A stretch of DNA of 64,000 nt from an uncultured Nostocoides sp. (GCA_937873315.1 CALMQX010000034.1:62001-126000), one strand, 5' to 3'. Positions 18,040-26,347 are shown, numbered from the stretch's first letter. Program-made: numbers and translations. Notes: generated from the letters alone by a model not told the origin.

Positions 18040-18725
18040 GAGGGCCGCCTTCCGTCGGCGGGCACCGTGGCGGGCAGGAGCGCCCGCTCCCCCTGTCCGT
18101 GGAAGGCCAAAATCTGCAGTTCGGTGGCCATGTCGACATTGCGCACCACCACGTCGGCCGGGACAGTCAGGACGGCCGGAGCGAAGTTGAGGATGGAGCG
18201 AACGCCCGCGTCCACCAGAGCAGTGCAGCACTCCTGCGCCGCTTCCGGCGGAGTGGCGATCACGCCGATGGCGAGGCCGTGGTCGCGCACCAGCTCGGGT
18301 AGTTGACTCGTCGGCAGGATGGTCCGACCGGCCACCTTGAGTCCCACCAGCCGCTCATCGCTGTCGAGCAGAGCGATGATGGTGAACCCGCGCTCCTCAA
18401 AGCCTTGGTATGCCGCAAGCGCCCGTCCCAGGTTGCCCATCCCGACGATGGCGACTGGCCACTCCCGGGTCAGACCCAGCGCGCTAGAGATCTCGGCGAT
18501 GAGGCGGGAGGCGTCATAGCCCACCCCCCGCACGCCATACGAGCCTAGGTGGGAGAGATCCTTGCGCAGCATCGCCGAGGACACCCCAGCTGCGGAGGCG
18601 AGCTCCTCGGAGGACACACTCGCGGTGCCGGCCTCCACCAATTCGGTCAGCGCCCGAAGGTATCCCGGCAGCCGAGCGACCGAGGCATCGGGGATGCCGC
18701 GCGGTGGGTCGATCGGGCTGGGCAC
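18036..18725 (-). CDS. rex: Rex, NADH/NAD+-sensing repressor
   Basis: 229-residue redox repressor controlling respiratory genes by the NADH/NAD+ ratio. The N-terminal winged helix includes LPGYLRALTELVEAGTASVSSEELASAAGVSSAMLRKDLSHLGSYGVRGVGY. The Rossmann domain has AIVGMGNLGRALAAY and ALLDSDERLVG. The C-terminal domain-swapped helix follows NFAPAVLTVPADVVVRNVDM. GTG 18725 is chosen over longer readings because TATGGT (18737-18732) ends 6 bases before it and because a Rex operator lies just upstream, inside the longer frame. Confidence 0.94.
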   Translation of the reverse strand: MPSPIDPPRGIPDASVARLPGYLRALTELVEAGTASVSSEELASAAGVSSAMLRKDLSHLGSYGVRGVGYDASRLIAEISSALGLTREWPVAIVGMGNLGRALAAYQGFEERGFTIIALLDSDERLVGLKVAGRTILPTSQLPELVRDHGLAIGVIATPPEAAQECCTALVDAGVRSILNFAPAVLTVPADVVVRNVDMATELQILAFHGQGERALLPATVPADGRRPS

Positions 18726-18742
18726 ACTGCGACCATACGCGC

Positions 18743-18760
18743 TTGTGAACAATTGCACAA
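18743..18760. promoter_or_regulatory. Rex operator (autoregulatory)
   Basis: TTGTGAA-CAAT-TGCACAA matches the known Rex site TTGTGAA-N4-TTCACAA at all but one arm base. It spans about -18 to -35 from the predicted rex start and covers the likely -35 box (TTGTGC on the minus strand), so Rex should repress its own gene and the coupled hemD. Confidence 0.88.
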
Positions 18761-18790
18761 AGTATTCCTCGGCCGGCTCGTGCGCCCCGC

Positions 18791-19063
18791 CTAGTTCGCG
18801 AGAGCGGCCCGTAGTCTCTCGGCGCTCACGCGCCAGAAATCGTGCTGCCGACCATCGACGAAGGTGACCGGAATCTGCTCGGCATACGCCTCCAGCAGGC
18901 TCGGCGACGCGTCGATGAGAGCCGCCTCCCAGCTCACATCCAGTTCGGCACACACCTGGGCAACAACCTCTTCGGCGAGCTCACACAGATGGCAGCCGGG
19001 GCGAGAGAGCACCACGACGCGGGCAGCCGGATCACGGGGGATCGGCACGGGAGCAGGCGGCAT
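18791..19063 (-). CDS. Glutaredoxin-like protein
   Basis: 90 residues with a thioredoxin fold: VVVLSRPGCHLCELAEEVVAQV carries a CxxC (CHLC), EQIPVTFVDGRQ contains the cis-Pro, and the C-terminal helix follows. Proteins of this DUF836-like group are short cytoplasmic thiol redox proteins; in a mycothiol-producing organism they may act as mycoredoxin-like carriers, which is inference. It lies 14 bp after the acyltransferase gene in the same direction and just upstream of the Rex-controlled promoter. The octamer CGGCATAC overlaps the start codon. Confidence 0.85.
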   Translation of the reverse strand: MPPAPVPIPRDPAARVVVLSRPGCHLCELAEEVVAQVCAELDVSWEAALIDASPSLLEAYAEQIPVTFVDGRQHDFWRVSAERLRAALAN

Positions 19064-19077
19064 ACGGGAGGTGTGGC

Positions 19078-20478
19078 TCAGAAGAAGACCGAACGCCTGG
19101 TCACGAGGACCTCGTGCAAGGACTGCTGGATGGTTTCGCGCACCTGGTCGGTGAGATCAAAGACCAGCATGGGATCATCTGCGGCCTCAGGCCCGTAACT
19201 CTCCGTGTGAATCGGTTCGCCGACCGCGATGATCCACTTGCTGGGCAGCGGGATCAATCCCAGTGGGCCGAGCAACGGGAAGGTCGGGGTGATGGGCGCA
19301 TACGGAAGACCGAAGAGCCGGGCCACCGTGGTCATATTGCCGATGATCGGAGCGATCTCCTCCGCGCCGACGATGGCCACCGGGATGATCGGAACCTGCG
19401 CCTTCAGCGCCGTCGCCACGAAGCCGCCACGGCCAAAGCGCTGCAACTTGTAGCGATCCTTGAAGGGCTTGCCGACGCCCTTGAAACCCTCCGGGAAGAC
19501 GCCGACCAACTCGCCGCGCGCGAAGAGCCCCTCAGCGTCGGCATTCGTGGCCAGGGTCGAACCGGCTTTGCGCGCAACCGTGCCCAGGAAGGGGGTTTGG
19601 AAGACCAGATCCGCTCCGAGCGCGCGCATGGCCCGGTGACGGGGATGCTCGTCGTGGATAGCGAGCTGGAGCATGAGGGAGTCGATGGCCACGGTGCCCG
19701 AGTGATTGGACACGACCAGGGCGCCGCCTTCGTCCGGGATGTTCTCGATCCCCCGTACTTCCACCCGGAACCACTTCTGGTAAATCGGGCGCAGGAGCGG
19801 GTAGAACACGCTCTCGGTGAAGTCCTGGTCATAGCCGAAATCATCGACGCGGTAGTCGCCATCGATCCGGCGCCGCAGGAAGGCCAGCGCCGCGGCCACG
19901 CCCTGCTCGATGTCCTCGGGAGCGACTCCGGCCGCGTGCGCAGCCGTGCGCAAGAGGGCGACCAGGGAGCCCACGGCCGCGCTAGGGTCAGGCAACGGAA
20001 GCGCGCTCAGCGCTCCCAGCAGGGAACCGCCCGGGCTACTCGACGCCGAAGCCTTGGCGGCCGTTGCTGGGCCGGAGGTCGGCGCGGACTGGGCTGACGC
20101 CGCGGGCGATGCCGGTGTTGCCGGCGATGCCGTTGTTGCGGGCGACGCCGACGGCCGGAAGGCATCGGCGGCATACGACTCATGGTCGGCCGGTGGCAGT
20201 TCGCTGGAGGAGGCCAGGGTCAGGTGGGCTCGCGAGCCGGCCCGCTCGTCGGCCAGTCGCTTGGCCCGCGGAGAAAGCCGTGGAACTCGGGTGCGCTCGC
20301 CCGACTGGCGGGCGGCCTTCTTCGAGGGTGCCGAGGAAATCACCGGGGTCGGGCGATGGGTGGTCGCCGGCGCCACTAGCACCGGTTCGGCGCCGATCAG
20401 CGGGGTGGAGGTCCGCTTGGCGCGCTCCCCCTTGGCCCGCGCCGCGCCCGCCGCGAGCGCGCTCTTCTTCTCGGCCAT
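19078..20478 (-). CDS. Lysophospholipid acyltransferase family protein with long disordered N-terminus
   Basis: 466 residues. Residues 1-150 are Ala/Pro/Ser-rich and probably disordered, including ASPATTASPATPASPAAS runs. Residues about 215-450 are a PlsC-like acyltransferase: VVSNHSGTVAIDS (His259 and Asp266), FPEGFKGVGKPF (acceptor phosphate loop) and IIPVAIVGAEE. The HX6D spacing differs from the classical HX4D but is usual for a group of actinobacterial acyltransferases. It should act on glycerolipids at the inner membrane face. The ATG shares one base with the upstream epimerase stop (TGATG). Confidence 0.82.
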   Translation of the reverse strand: MAEKKSALAAGAARAKGERAKRTSTPLIGAEPVLVAPATTHRPTPVISSAPSKKAARQSGERTRVPRLSPRAKRLADERAGSRAHLTLASSSELPPADHESYAADAFRPSASPATTASPATPASPAASAQSAPTSGPATAAKASASSSPGGSLLGALSALPLPDPSAAVGSLVALLRTAAHAAGVAPEDIEQGVAAALAFLRRRIDGDYRVDDFGYDQDFTESVFYPLLRPIYQKWFRVEVRGIENIPDEGGALVVSNHSGTVAIDSLMLQLAIHDEHPRHRAMRALGADLVFQTPFLGTVARKAGSTLATNADAEGLFARGELVGVFPEGFKGVGKPFKDRYKLQRFGRGGFVATALKAQVPIIPVAIVGAEEIAPIIGNMTTVARLFGLPYAPITPTFPLLGPLGLIPLPSKWIIAVGEPIHTESYGPEAADDPMLVFDLTDQVRETIQQSLHEVLVTRRSVFF

Positions 20479-21458
20479 CAGCGTTCCTTTCCGGCAGCGG
20501 ACGACAGCCGACCGCGGGTCGAGGAGATGAAGTCCACAAACGCCTCTCGCGTGGTGTACCGGGGCTCCAAGCCCAGCACCGAATGCATTCTCTCGGTGTC
20601 CAAGCCACGACCGAAGGCGAGCAGGGACAACTGATCGGGAGAGAAGTCCGCCAGGCCGAGGCGCTTGGCGAAGCCACCAACCGGTCCGGTGGCTTGCAGG
20701 ACGATCGGCACCGGCACTCGGCGCGCCAGCGATACCGCCTGCATCACCGTCAGGACGCCCTCGCCAGCGACATTGATCGTGCCGGTCATCGAGCCAGTCG
20801 TCGCCAGCAGCATGCCAGCGACCGCATCGTCCTCGTGGACGAACTGCAGGCGGGCGTCATACCCCATGGGGACGGGGATGACCGGCAGGGTGAAGTAGTC
20901 GGTCATCGAGGTGCGGATCCGGGGACCGATCACATTGGCCAGGCGCAAAGTGACGATCTCGATGTCGGGTCGGCGGCGGGCGAACCCGCGGACATAGCCC
21001 TCAACCTCGACCGAATCCTTGCCGAAGCCACCCGAGGGCATCCGCTTGGCGCTCATGTCCTCGCTGAACATCGCGGGATCACGGCTGGTCGCGCCGTACA
21101 CCGCGGCGGATGACTTCACGACGAGGCGCTTGAGCGAGGTGGCCTTCTGACAGGCGGCCAGCAACTGCATCGTGCCGATGACGTTGATCTCCTTCTGCGG
21201 AGACCGGCCACCGACCGAGGTTGGCGTGGCGATAACGTTCATGTGGACGACGGTGTCGACCTTGTCGTTCTCAATGACCTTGGCAATCATGGGATTGCGG
21301 ATGTCGGCCCGAACGAAGGTGGTCCGCCCGAGATCGTGCGTAGGCGGGATGACGTCCACGCCGATGACCTTGGTGATCCCCGGGGTCTCGCTGAGTTTGC
21401 GCGCCACAATGCCGCCGAGATATCTCGACACCCCCGTCACCAGGACGACCTTCGCCAT
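20478..21458 (-). CDS. NAD-dependent epimerase/dehydratase family protein
   Basis: 326-residue extended short-chain dehydrogenase-like protein. VVLVTGVSRYLGGIVARKL at the N-terminus is the dinucleotide fold, with a TGxxxxxG variant. VVHMNVIATPT and KSSAAVYGATSRDPAMF follow, with Ser and Tyr but a broken YxxxK pattern (EVEGYVRGFARR). The substrate is unknown; the pairing with the acyltransferase suggests lipid or envelope metabolism. ATG 21458 is supported by TAGGGT (21472-21467) 8 bases upstream. Confidence 0.8.
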   Translation of the reverse strand: MAKVVLVTGVSRYLGGIVARKLSETPGITKVIGVDVIPPTHDLGRTTFVRADIRNPMIAKVIENDKVDTVVHMNVIATPTSVGGRSPQKEINVIGTMQLLAACQKATSLKRLVVKSSAAVYGATSRDPAMFSEDMSAKRMPSGGFGKDSVEVEGYVRGFARRRPDIEIVTLRLANVIGPRIRTSMTDYFTLPVIPVPMGYDARLQFVHEDDAVAGMLLATTGSMTGTINVAGEGVLTVMQAVSLARRVPVPIVLQATGPVGGFAKRLGLADFSPDQLSLLAFGRGLDTERMHSVLGLEPRYTTREAFVDFISSTRGRLSSAAGKER

Positions 21459-21537
21459 AGCAGGCAACCCTACCGACGATGGCGCATCCCCAACACCGTT
21501 CGCGATGCCGCTCACATCGCATCCCGCCAGCGAGACG

Positions 21538-21571
21538 AAAAGGCCCCACCGGCACTGCTGCCGATGGAGCC
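21538..21571 (-). terminator. Rho-independent terminator of the bS22 gene
   Basis: On the minus strand a 13-bp stem (21571-21559 with 21554-21542, two G-U pairs, loop 4) is followed by TTTT. It begins 36 bases after the bS22 stop and lies before the epimerase promoter. The clearest intrinsic terminator in the window. Confidence 0.8.
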
Positions 21572-21606
21572 TGGTCGTGCGCGCGAAGCGAGCTAGTGAG
21601 GTCAGC

Positions 21607-21705
21607 TCACTTCTTGTTACGGCGCTGGTGACGCGTCTTGCGAAGAAGCTTGCGGTGCTTCTTCTTCGCCATGCGCTTGCGCCGCTTCTTGATGACAGAA
21701 CCCAT
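21607..21705 (-). CDS. Small ribosomal subunit protein bS22 (AURKAIP1/COX24-like)
   Basis: 32 residues, too short for usual gene calling: [20 protein letters not shown] continuing to QRRNKK. Half the residues are Lys or Arg. It matches the actinobacterial bS22 / AURKAIP1-COX24 domain protein found in mycobacterial ribosomes. An AAGGGATT ribosome site lies upstream of the ATG. It has its own terminator (21538-21571), so it is monocistronic. Confidence 0.92.
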   Translation of the reverse strand: MGSVIKKRRKRMAKKKHRKLLRKTRHQRRNKK

Positions 21706-21798
21706 GTGAATCCCTTGCGAATGTTCGTGGGGTGGACCGACCGGTCAGCCTACCCCATACCGAGGGTGGCCCTGTCCCCAGCCCGCCCCGAAGACAGA

Positions 21799-21843
21799 CA
21801 CGGGGCACCCGCCATGCTGGCAGGCGCCCCGTGGCAGCACTGG
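21799..21843 (-). terminator. Hairpin downstream of the BldC-like gene
   Basis: CACGGGGC (21799-21806) pairs with GCCCCGTG (21836-21843), with further pairing possible inside. It lies 11 bases past the BldC-like stop on the minus strand. No U-tract is seen. Confidence 0.55.
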
Positions 21844-21854
21844 GTGCTGATCTC

Positions 21855-22055
21855 TCACGCGGTGTCGACGAAGCTATTCCGGAGGTAGGCGTTGACCTCG
21901 TTCTCCGGCACCCGGAAGGACCGGCCGACGCGCACGGCAGGAAGGTCCCCGCCGTGCACCATGCGGTAGACGGTCATCTTCGACACGCGCATGATCGAGG
22001 CGACCTCGGCGACGGTGAGGAAACGAACCTCACCCAACTGACGCTCGGTGCTCAT
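21855..22055 (-). CDS. bldC: BldC-like helix-turn-helix (excisionase/MerR-type) regulator
   Basis: 66 residues: FLTVAEVASIMRVSKMTVYRMVHGGDLPAVRVGRSFRVPENEVNAYL. This is the AlpA/Xis winged-helix fold and is nearly identical in pattern to BldC, a small cytoplasmic DNA-binding protein that controls developmental genes in Streptomyces and occurs in most actinobacteria. GAGGG precedes the ATG. In a non-sporulating relative its targets are unknown. Confidence 0.85.
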   Translation of the reverse strand: MSTERQLGEVRFLTVAEVASIMRVSKMTVYRMVHGGDLPAVRVGRSFRVPENEVNAYLRNSFVDTA

Positions 22056-22152
22056 GTGCCCTCGATCTCTTGTGCGGTACGTGCAAGCGCAACCATAGGG
22101 GCTGATGTGACTATTGGGAAGCCGGTTGCGGAAGATTCCGCAGGATGTCCAG

Positions 22153-22187
22153 CCGACACGCCGAAAGCGCGGCGTATTTCGTGTCGG
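22153..22187 (-). terminator. Hairpin after acuC
   Basis: CCGACACG (22153-22160) pairs with CGTGTCGG (22180-22187), and CGCCG/CGGCG may pair inside. It starts one base past the acuC stop, so it is probably its terminator. A second short palindrome, GCGGAAGATTCCGC, lies at 22128-22141. Confidence 0.5.
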
Positions 22188-22188
22188 A

Positions 22189-23379
22189 TCAGTCGTACCA
22201 GGCGTCCAGGCCGTGATGGCTGAAGACCGCTTCCCTGGTCGTCATGACCGCTCGATCGACGGGATTGTCTGGGTTATGCCCCATCGCCCAGGGGCGCACC
22301 CAGATCGGTAGTTGGGAGTCGGATAAGTCCCCCATCCGCAGGGGAGCGGTGTGCCCGGTGGCCCGCGCCACGTGATCCCGCCACGACTGCGGCGTGAGCG
22401 TCTGAGCCGGGATCGGCGCATGCGCCGCGATGGCCGTCAAATGGGTCCACGACCGGGGCACCACGTCCACCAGGGAGTAGCCGCCGCCGCCCAAGGCGAC
22501 CCACTTGCCATCGCTGACATCGTGCGCGAGGTCGTGCAGCATCTCGTGGGCCCGGCGCTGGGCATCCATCGAGATCGCCAGGTGGGCGAGGGGGTCATCG
22601 ATATGGGTATCGCAACCGTGCTGGGTGACCAGCAGCTGAGGGCGGAAGCTGCGGATGAGCGGCTCGACGATGGCTTCGATCGACCGCAGCCAGGCGGCAT
22701 CGGTGGTTCCTGGCGGTAGCGCGACATTCGCTACGGATCCCTGCGCCTGGGAGCCGCCGATGTCCGCCGGCCAGCCAGTCCCGGGGAAGAGCACCCGCCC
22801 GGACTCGTGAATCGAAATGGTCATGACTCGGGGGTCATTCCAAAAGATCCGCTCGACGCCGTCACCGTGGTGCACGTCGATGTCGATATAGGCGACCCGC
22901 TCCGCACCATGGTCAAGCAGCCACTGGATGCCAACCGCGATGTCGTTGTAGATGCAGAATCCGCTGGCGTGGGTCGACATGGCGTGGTGCAGGCCGCCGC
23001 AGTAGTTCACGCCGTGATCGATATCCCCCTCCCAGACCTGACGGCACATCTCCACCGTGCCCTGGACGATCCGGGCGGAGATGTCATGCATGCCGATGAA
23101 GGCGGGATCATCGTCGGTACCCAGGCCGCGGCGCTCGTCGGCGGTCTTGGGGTCGACCGAGGCATGCTTCACCGCGTCGATATAGGCCCGCTCGTGAACC
23201 GTCTCGAGAATCTCGTCGCTGGCCGGATTCGGGCTCACCAGGGTCACCAGGTCCAGCACCCCGAGATCGCGGGCCAGCCGGGTGGTCAGATCCAGCCGGA
23301 GCGGACTCATCGGGTGGCTGGGGCCGAAGTTGTATGCCGTGAACCCGTCGTCCCAGATGACGCTCGTCCGTGGGGTCAT
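22189..23379 (-). CDS. AcuC-type histone-deacetylase-fold protein
   Basis: 396-residue zinc amidohydrolase of the class I/II deacetylase fold, annotated in bacteria as acetoin utilisation protein AcuC. In Bacillus it removes acetyl groups from acetyl-CoA synthetase. It shows GPSHPMSPLRLDLT, the active-site HHAMSTHASGFCIYNDIAVG, YIDIDVHHGDGVERIFW (zinc Asp and His), ISIHESGRVLFPGTG, and LVTQHGCDTHIDDPLAHL. TAGCGT ends 7 bases before the ATG. No acuA or acs gene is nearby, so the substrate is open. Confidence 0.85.
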   Translation of the reverse strand: MTPRTSVIWDDGFTAYNFGPSHPMSPLRLDLTTRLARDLGVLDLVTLVSPNPASDEILETVHERAYIDAVKHASVDPKTADERRGLGTDDDPAFIGMHDISARIVQGTVEMCRQVWEGDIDHGVNYCGGLHHAMSTHASGFCIYNDIAVGIQWLLDHGAERVAYIDIDVHHGDGVERIFWNDPRVMTISIHESGRVLFPGTGWPADIGGSQAQGSVANVALPPGTTDAAWLRSIEAIVEPLIRSFRPQLLVTQHGCDTHIDDPLAHLAISMDAQRRAHEMLHDLAHDVSDGKWVALGGGGYSLVDVVPRSWTHLTAIAAHAPIPAQTLTPQSWRDHVARATGHTAPLRMGDLSDSQLPIWVRPWAMGHNPDNPVDRAVMTTREAVFSHHGLDAWYD

Positions 23380-23405
23380 GGTCGCAACGCTACTCTCGCG
23401 TGTGC

Positions 23406-23906
23406 TCAGCTCCCCAGCGGGAGGGTCATCGCGATTTCCTCCTGCCCATCGGCTTCACTCACCACGCGCATCGGGCGCCGATGGTGCGTGGGCCGGAAGC
23501 CGTAGCCGGAGGCAAAGGCGACCGCCCGGCCATTCTCGGTACCGACCCAGTAGTACAGCTGGTTTCGGCCGGCCTGAGCCGCGCTCGCTGCCCCCGCTCG
23601 TACCAACTCGGTGGCCACGCCGCTCCCCCGATGGTCTGGATGGACCCACAGCCCGAAGAGTTCGCCGGCATTCTCCTCCTCGTCGGCGGCACCAACACTG
23701 ACCACACCCACAGGCTGCGAATCCACCATGGCCACCAGCCGCAGCGATCGCCGCATCCGCTCCCGCCAGAACTCTTCGGACTCGGATTGTTCGGCCTCCA
23801 GGCTCGCCACGAAGGCCGCTGGCGAGTCCTGCAGTGCGGCCAAGCGCACTCGGCGGTAGTTCTCCCAGTCCTCGACTCCGAGCTGTTTCACGGTGATGTC
23901 AGCCAT
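23406..23906 (-). CDS. GNAT-family N-acetyltransferase
   Basis: 166 residues. ITVKQLGVEDWENYRRVRLAALQDSPAAF opens the fold, GVVSVGAADEEENAGELFGLWVHPDHRGSGVATELVRAG is the acetyl-CoA loop (HRGSGVA), and YYWVGTENGRAVAFASGYGFRPT ends it. The acceptor is unknown; the opening resembles the second GNAT at 24023-24544, suggesting an old duplication. The ATG at 23906 is chosen because longer readings run into a palindrome and the neighbouring gene. Confidence 0.85.
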   Translation of the reverse strand: MADITVKQLGVEDWENYRRVRLAALQDSPAAFVASLEAEQSESEEFWRERMRRSLRLVAMVDSQPVGVVSVGAADEEENAGELFGLWVHPDHRGSGVATELVRAGAASAAQAGRNQLYYWVGTENGRAVAFASGYGFRPTHHRRPMRVVSEADGQEEIAMTLPLGS

Positions 23907-23970
23907 GCCTCCACTCTCGCATGGCCCGCCCCGATCGCCGCAAGTCGCGCGGCCCCGCCCCTCCTGCCCA

Positions 23971-24034
23971 AGTCGAGAGTAGAGAACACGCCGTATGCCG
24001 CTCCCGCGACGCGGAGTGTTCTCTACTCTCGACT
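23971..24034. repeat. Perfect 19-bp-arm palindrome between two GNAT genes
   Basis: AGTCGAGAGTAGAGAACAC (23971-23989) is repeated in perfect inverse at 24016-24034 around a 26-base loop that contains the octamer GTATGCCG. The right arm overlaps the last codons and the TAG stop of the upstream GNAT gene. It sits at the 3' end of the proC-GNAT unit, so it may act as a terminator, but the arms are unusually long and it lacks a U-tract. Confidence 0.7.
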
Positions 24035-24544
24035 GGCTGGGGGGAGATGTGCGCGGCCGACCGGGCGGGCCATTTCGACCTCGTCGATACCGCCGTCTTC
24101 GGGGTGCCGCCAGGTCCGACCGGTCGCGATGAAGCCATGACGGTCGTAGAGCGCACGCGCCGCGGCATTCTCCTGCGCGACATCCAGCACGACTCGACTG
24201 AATCCTTGCGCTGCAGCCTCGGTCAGCACCGTGCCCACGAGCAGATCGCCCAGGCCGCGGCCACGCGCGGGCGGCGCGACCCACATCCCGATCAGCGCGA
24301 CATCCTCGGCTTCGAGGTGCTCAAAGGTCCCCATGCCGACACTTCCGACCGGCCGATCGCCCTCCCACGCGAGCCAGGTCCAGGTCGTCTCCAGGCGCGC
24401 AACCAGGTCGTCGTCGCTGCGCCCCACCGTCCCGGCATAGGTGCTGCTGAAGGCCCTCGGAGCATCGAGCAGCATGGCCAGGCGCACCGCCCGCCAATGC
24501 GACACCTCGCCAGCGGTTGCCCGCCGGACGGCATACGGACCCAT
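24023..24544 (-). CDS. GNAT-family N-acetyltransferase
   Basis: 173 residues with YAVRRATAGEVSHWRAVRLAMLLDAPRAFSSTY, the acetyl-CoA loop MWVAPPARGRGLGDLLVGTVL, and VLDVAQENAAARALYDRHGFIATGRT, a complete GNAT domain. The acceptor is unknown. The ATG shares a base with the proC stop (TGATG). The last few codons lie within the right arm of the palindrome at 23971-24034, so the C-terminus may have been set by insertion or growth of that element. Confidence 0.85.
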   Translation of the reverse strand: MGPYAVRRATAGEVSHWRAVRLAMLLDAPRAFSSTYAGTVGRSDDDLVARLETTWTWLAWEGDRPVGSVGMGTFEHLEAEDVALIGMWVAPPARGRGLGDLLVGTVLTEAAAQGFSRVVLDVAQENAAARALYDRHGFIATGRTWRHPEDGGIDEVEMARPVGRAHLPPASRE

Positions 24545-25353
24545 CAGCCGCTGGCCAGTTCCTTGGAGCGCTGGGCGGCGGCCTCCATGGCCGTGATGAA
24601 AGCGGCGCGGACTTTGTGGTCATCGAGTGCGCGCAGCGCCGCGGCTGTCGTCCCGCCCGGCGAGGTCACTTGCTCGCGCAAGACCGTGGGGTGTTGACCG
24701 GTTTCCCGAATCATGGTGGCCGCGCCAAAGAGGGTCTGGACGACGAGCTCAGTGGCAAGCGGGCGCGGCATACCCAGCACGACGCCGGCCTCGATCATCG
24801 CCTCGACCACGTAGAAGATGTATGCCGGCCCGCTGCCGGAGATCGCCGTGACCGCATCCTGCAATTTCTCCGGCACCTCGGCCACCCGGCCGGTCGCGGC
24901 CAGCAGTGAGCGCGCCTCGGCAAGGTGCTCGGCGCTGCAGTGGGCGCCACCGCTGATCGCCGCCATGCCCTGGTCGACCAGGGCCGGGGTATTGGGCATG
25001 ACGCGAACGACCGCGCGACCTTCGGGCAGTCGGGTCGCCACGAAGTCCGTGGTGATCCCAGCAGCCAGGCTGACCACCAGGTTGTCCTCCTCGACGTGCG
25101 GCGCGATCTCCTCCAGGAGCGCTCCCATGTCCTGCGGCTTGACCACGAGCACCAGGGTGTCGGCGATCGCCGCGGCCTCGACATTGGTCAGCGCCCGGAC
25201 GCCATAGCGAGCGGTCAGTTCCTGGGCTCGATCGTCGCGACGCTCGGTGATGACCAGATCGTGCGGCGAGTGTCCTGCCCGCAGCAGCCCGGACAGCAAG
25301 GTCTCACCCATAACGCCCGCGCCGAAGATGGCAACGGTGTGCGGCTCTTTCAT
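24544..25353 (-). CDS. proC: ProC, pyrroline-5-carboxylate reductase
   Basis: 269-residue NAD(P)H enzyme that makes proline from pyrroline-5-carboxylate. VAIFGAGVMGETLLSGLLRAG is the nucleotide fold; VLVVKPQDMGALLEEI, VRVMPNTPALVDQGMAAIS, AVTAISGSGPAYIFYVVEAM and QVTSPGGTTAAALRALD are the family motifs in order. TAGGCT lies 8 bases before the ATG. It is next to, but in a separate unit from, the degradative proline dehydrogenase gene. Confidence 0.95.
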   Translation of the reverse strand: MKEPHTVAIFGAGVMGETLLSGLLRAGHSPHDLVITERRDDRAQELTARYGVRALTNVEAAAIADTLVLVVKPQDMGALLEEIAPHVEEDNLVVSLAAGITTDFVATRLPEGRAVVRVMPNTPALVDQGMAAISGGAHCSAEHLAEARSLLAATGRVAEVPEKLQDAVTAISGSGPAYIFYVVEAMIEAGVVLGMPRPLATELVVQTLFGAATMIRETGQHPTVLREQVTSPGGTTAAALRALDDHKVRAAFITAMEAAAQRSKELASG

Positions 25354-25396
25354 GAGCCCACAGCCTATGCGGCGGCCCCGCTCGGGCGCCCGGGGA

Positions 25397-26347
25397 TTAT
25401 CCCTTGGACACCAACGAGCGCAGGAAGAAGGTCAGATTCGCCGGGCGCTCCGCCATCCGGCGCACCAGATAGCCGTACCACTGCGTCCCGAAGGGCAGGT
25501 ACACCCGCATCTGATGCCCCCGATCCGCGATCCGGATCTGCTCATACGGGCGTATGCCGAGGAGCATTTGGAACTCGAAGGAGTCGGGGGTCCGGCCGTG
25601 CTCGTGGGCCAGCGCCCGCGCGATCTCCAGCAACCGCGGATCATGGCTGGCGACCATCGGGTAGCCCTCACCGGCCATGAGGACCTTGAGGCAACGCACA
25701 TACGAGAGGTCAACCTCATCACCATCCTGGTAGGCCACCGAGGCTGGCTCCTTGTACGCGCCCTTGCAGAGCCGCACCCGAGAACCCGCGCCCGCCAGAT
25801 CCCGGCAGTCGGCCTCCGTGCGATGCAGATAGGACTGCACCACCGCCCCCACCCAAGGGAAGTCCGCGCGCAACTCGCGCAGCACCTCGAGGGTGGCGTC
25901 GGTCGTGGTGTGGTCCTCCATGTCGAGGGTGACCGTGGTCCCCGCCGCCGCGGCGGCCTCACATACGGCGCGGGCATTCGCCAGCGCGATCTCGTGACCA
26001 TCCTGGGGAAGGAAGAGACCGATCGCACTGAGCTTGATGCTGACCTCCGCCCGGCCGGCCTGGCTCAACCCGGCATCGGAGAGCTGAGCGAGCAGCCGCA
26101 GGTAGGTATCCCGGGTCGTATCCGCTTGGGTGCGTTCGGTGGTGTATTCGCCGAGGAAGTCGATCGTGCACAGGCGGTTGGTCGAGCCGAGCTCCGCGGC
26201 GACTTCAACGGCGTCATCGACCTGCTCACCCGACACATAGCGGCCCACCACGTCACGACTGACCGGTGCGCTGACGACGAGCTTCTTGACGGCCGAGGAC
26301 TCCGAGACTTTAAGCAGGGCCGATCGGAGGACATCGCTGGCATCCAT
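25397..26347 (-). CDS. Proline dehydrogenase
   Basis: 316-residue monofunctional FAD enzyme oxidising proline to pyrroline-5-carboxylate. The TIM barrel shows ISIKLSAIG-like VSIKLSAIGLFLPQDG, VTLDMEDHTTTDATLEVLREL, VQSYLHRTEADCRDL, RVRLCKGAYKEP, VASHDPRLLEIA, and the substrate motif MRVYLPFGTQWYGYLVRRMAERPANL. TAAGTT (26359-26354) ends 6 bases before the ATG, so the mRNA may be leaderless. No pyrroline-5-carboxylate dehydrogenase is adjacent. Confidence 0.93.
   Translation of the reverse strand: MDASDVLRSALLKVSESSAVKKLVVSAPVSRDVVGRYVSGEQVDDAVEVAAELGSTNRLCTIDFLGEYTTERTQADTTRDTYLRLLAQLSDAGLSQAGRAEVSIKLSAIGLFLPQDGHEIALANARAVCEAAAAAGTTVTLDMEDHTTTDATLEVLRELRADFPWVGAVVQSYLHRTEADCRDLAGAGSRVRLCKGAYKEPASVAYQDGDEVDLSYVRCLKVLMAGEGYPMVASHDPRLLEIARALAHEHGRTPDSFEFQMLLGIRPYEQIRIADRGHQMRVYLPFGTQWYGYLVRRMAERPANLTFFLRSLVSKG

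Noticed and set aside
17606..18306. Plus-strand frames opposite rex and hemD
   Set aside because: Shadows of two certain genes; no ribosome site or domain.
18726..18953. Longer reading of rex starting upstream of GTG 18725
   Set aside because: It would place the Rex operator and -10 box inside the coding region and overlap the glutaredoxin gene.
22056..22188. Possible extra small gene between acuC and the BldC-like gene
   Set aside because: Only short hairpins and promoter-like sequence are seen; no frame with a start, ribosome site and sensible composition.
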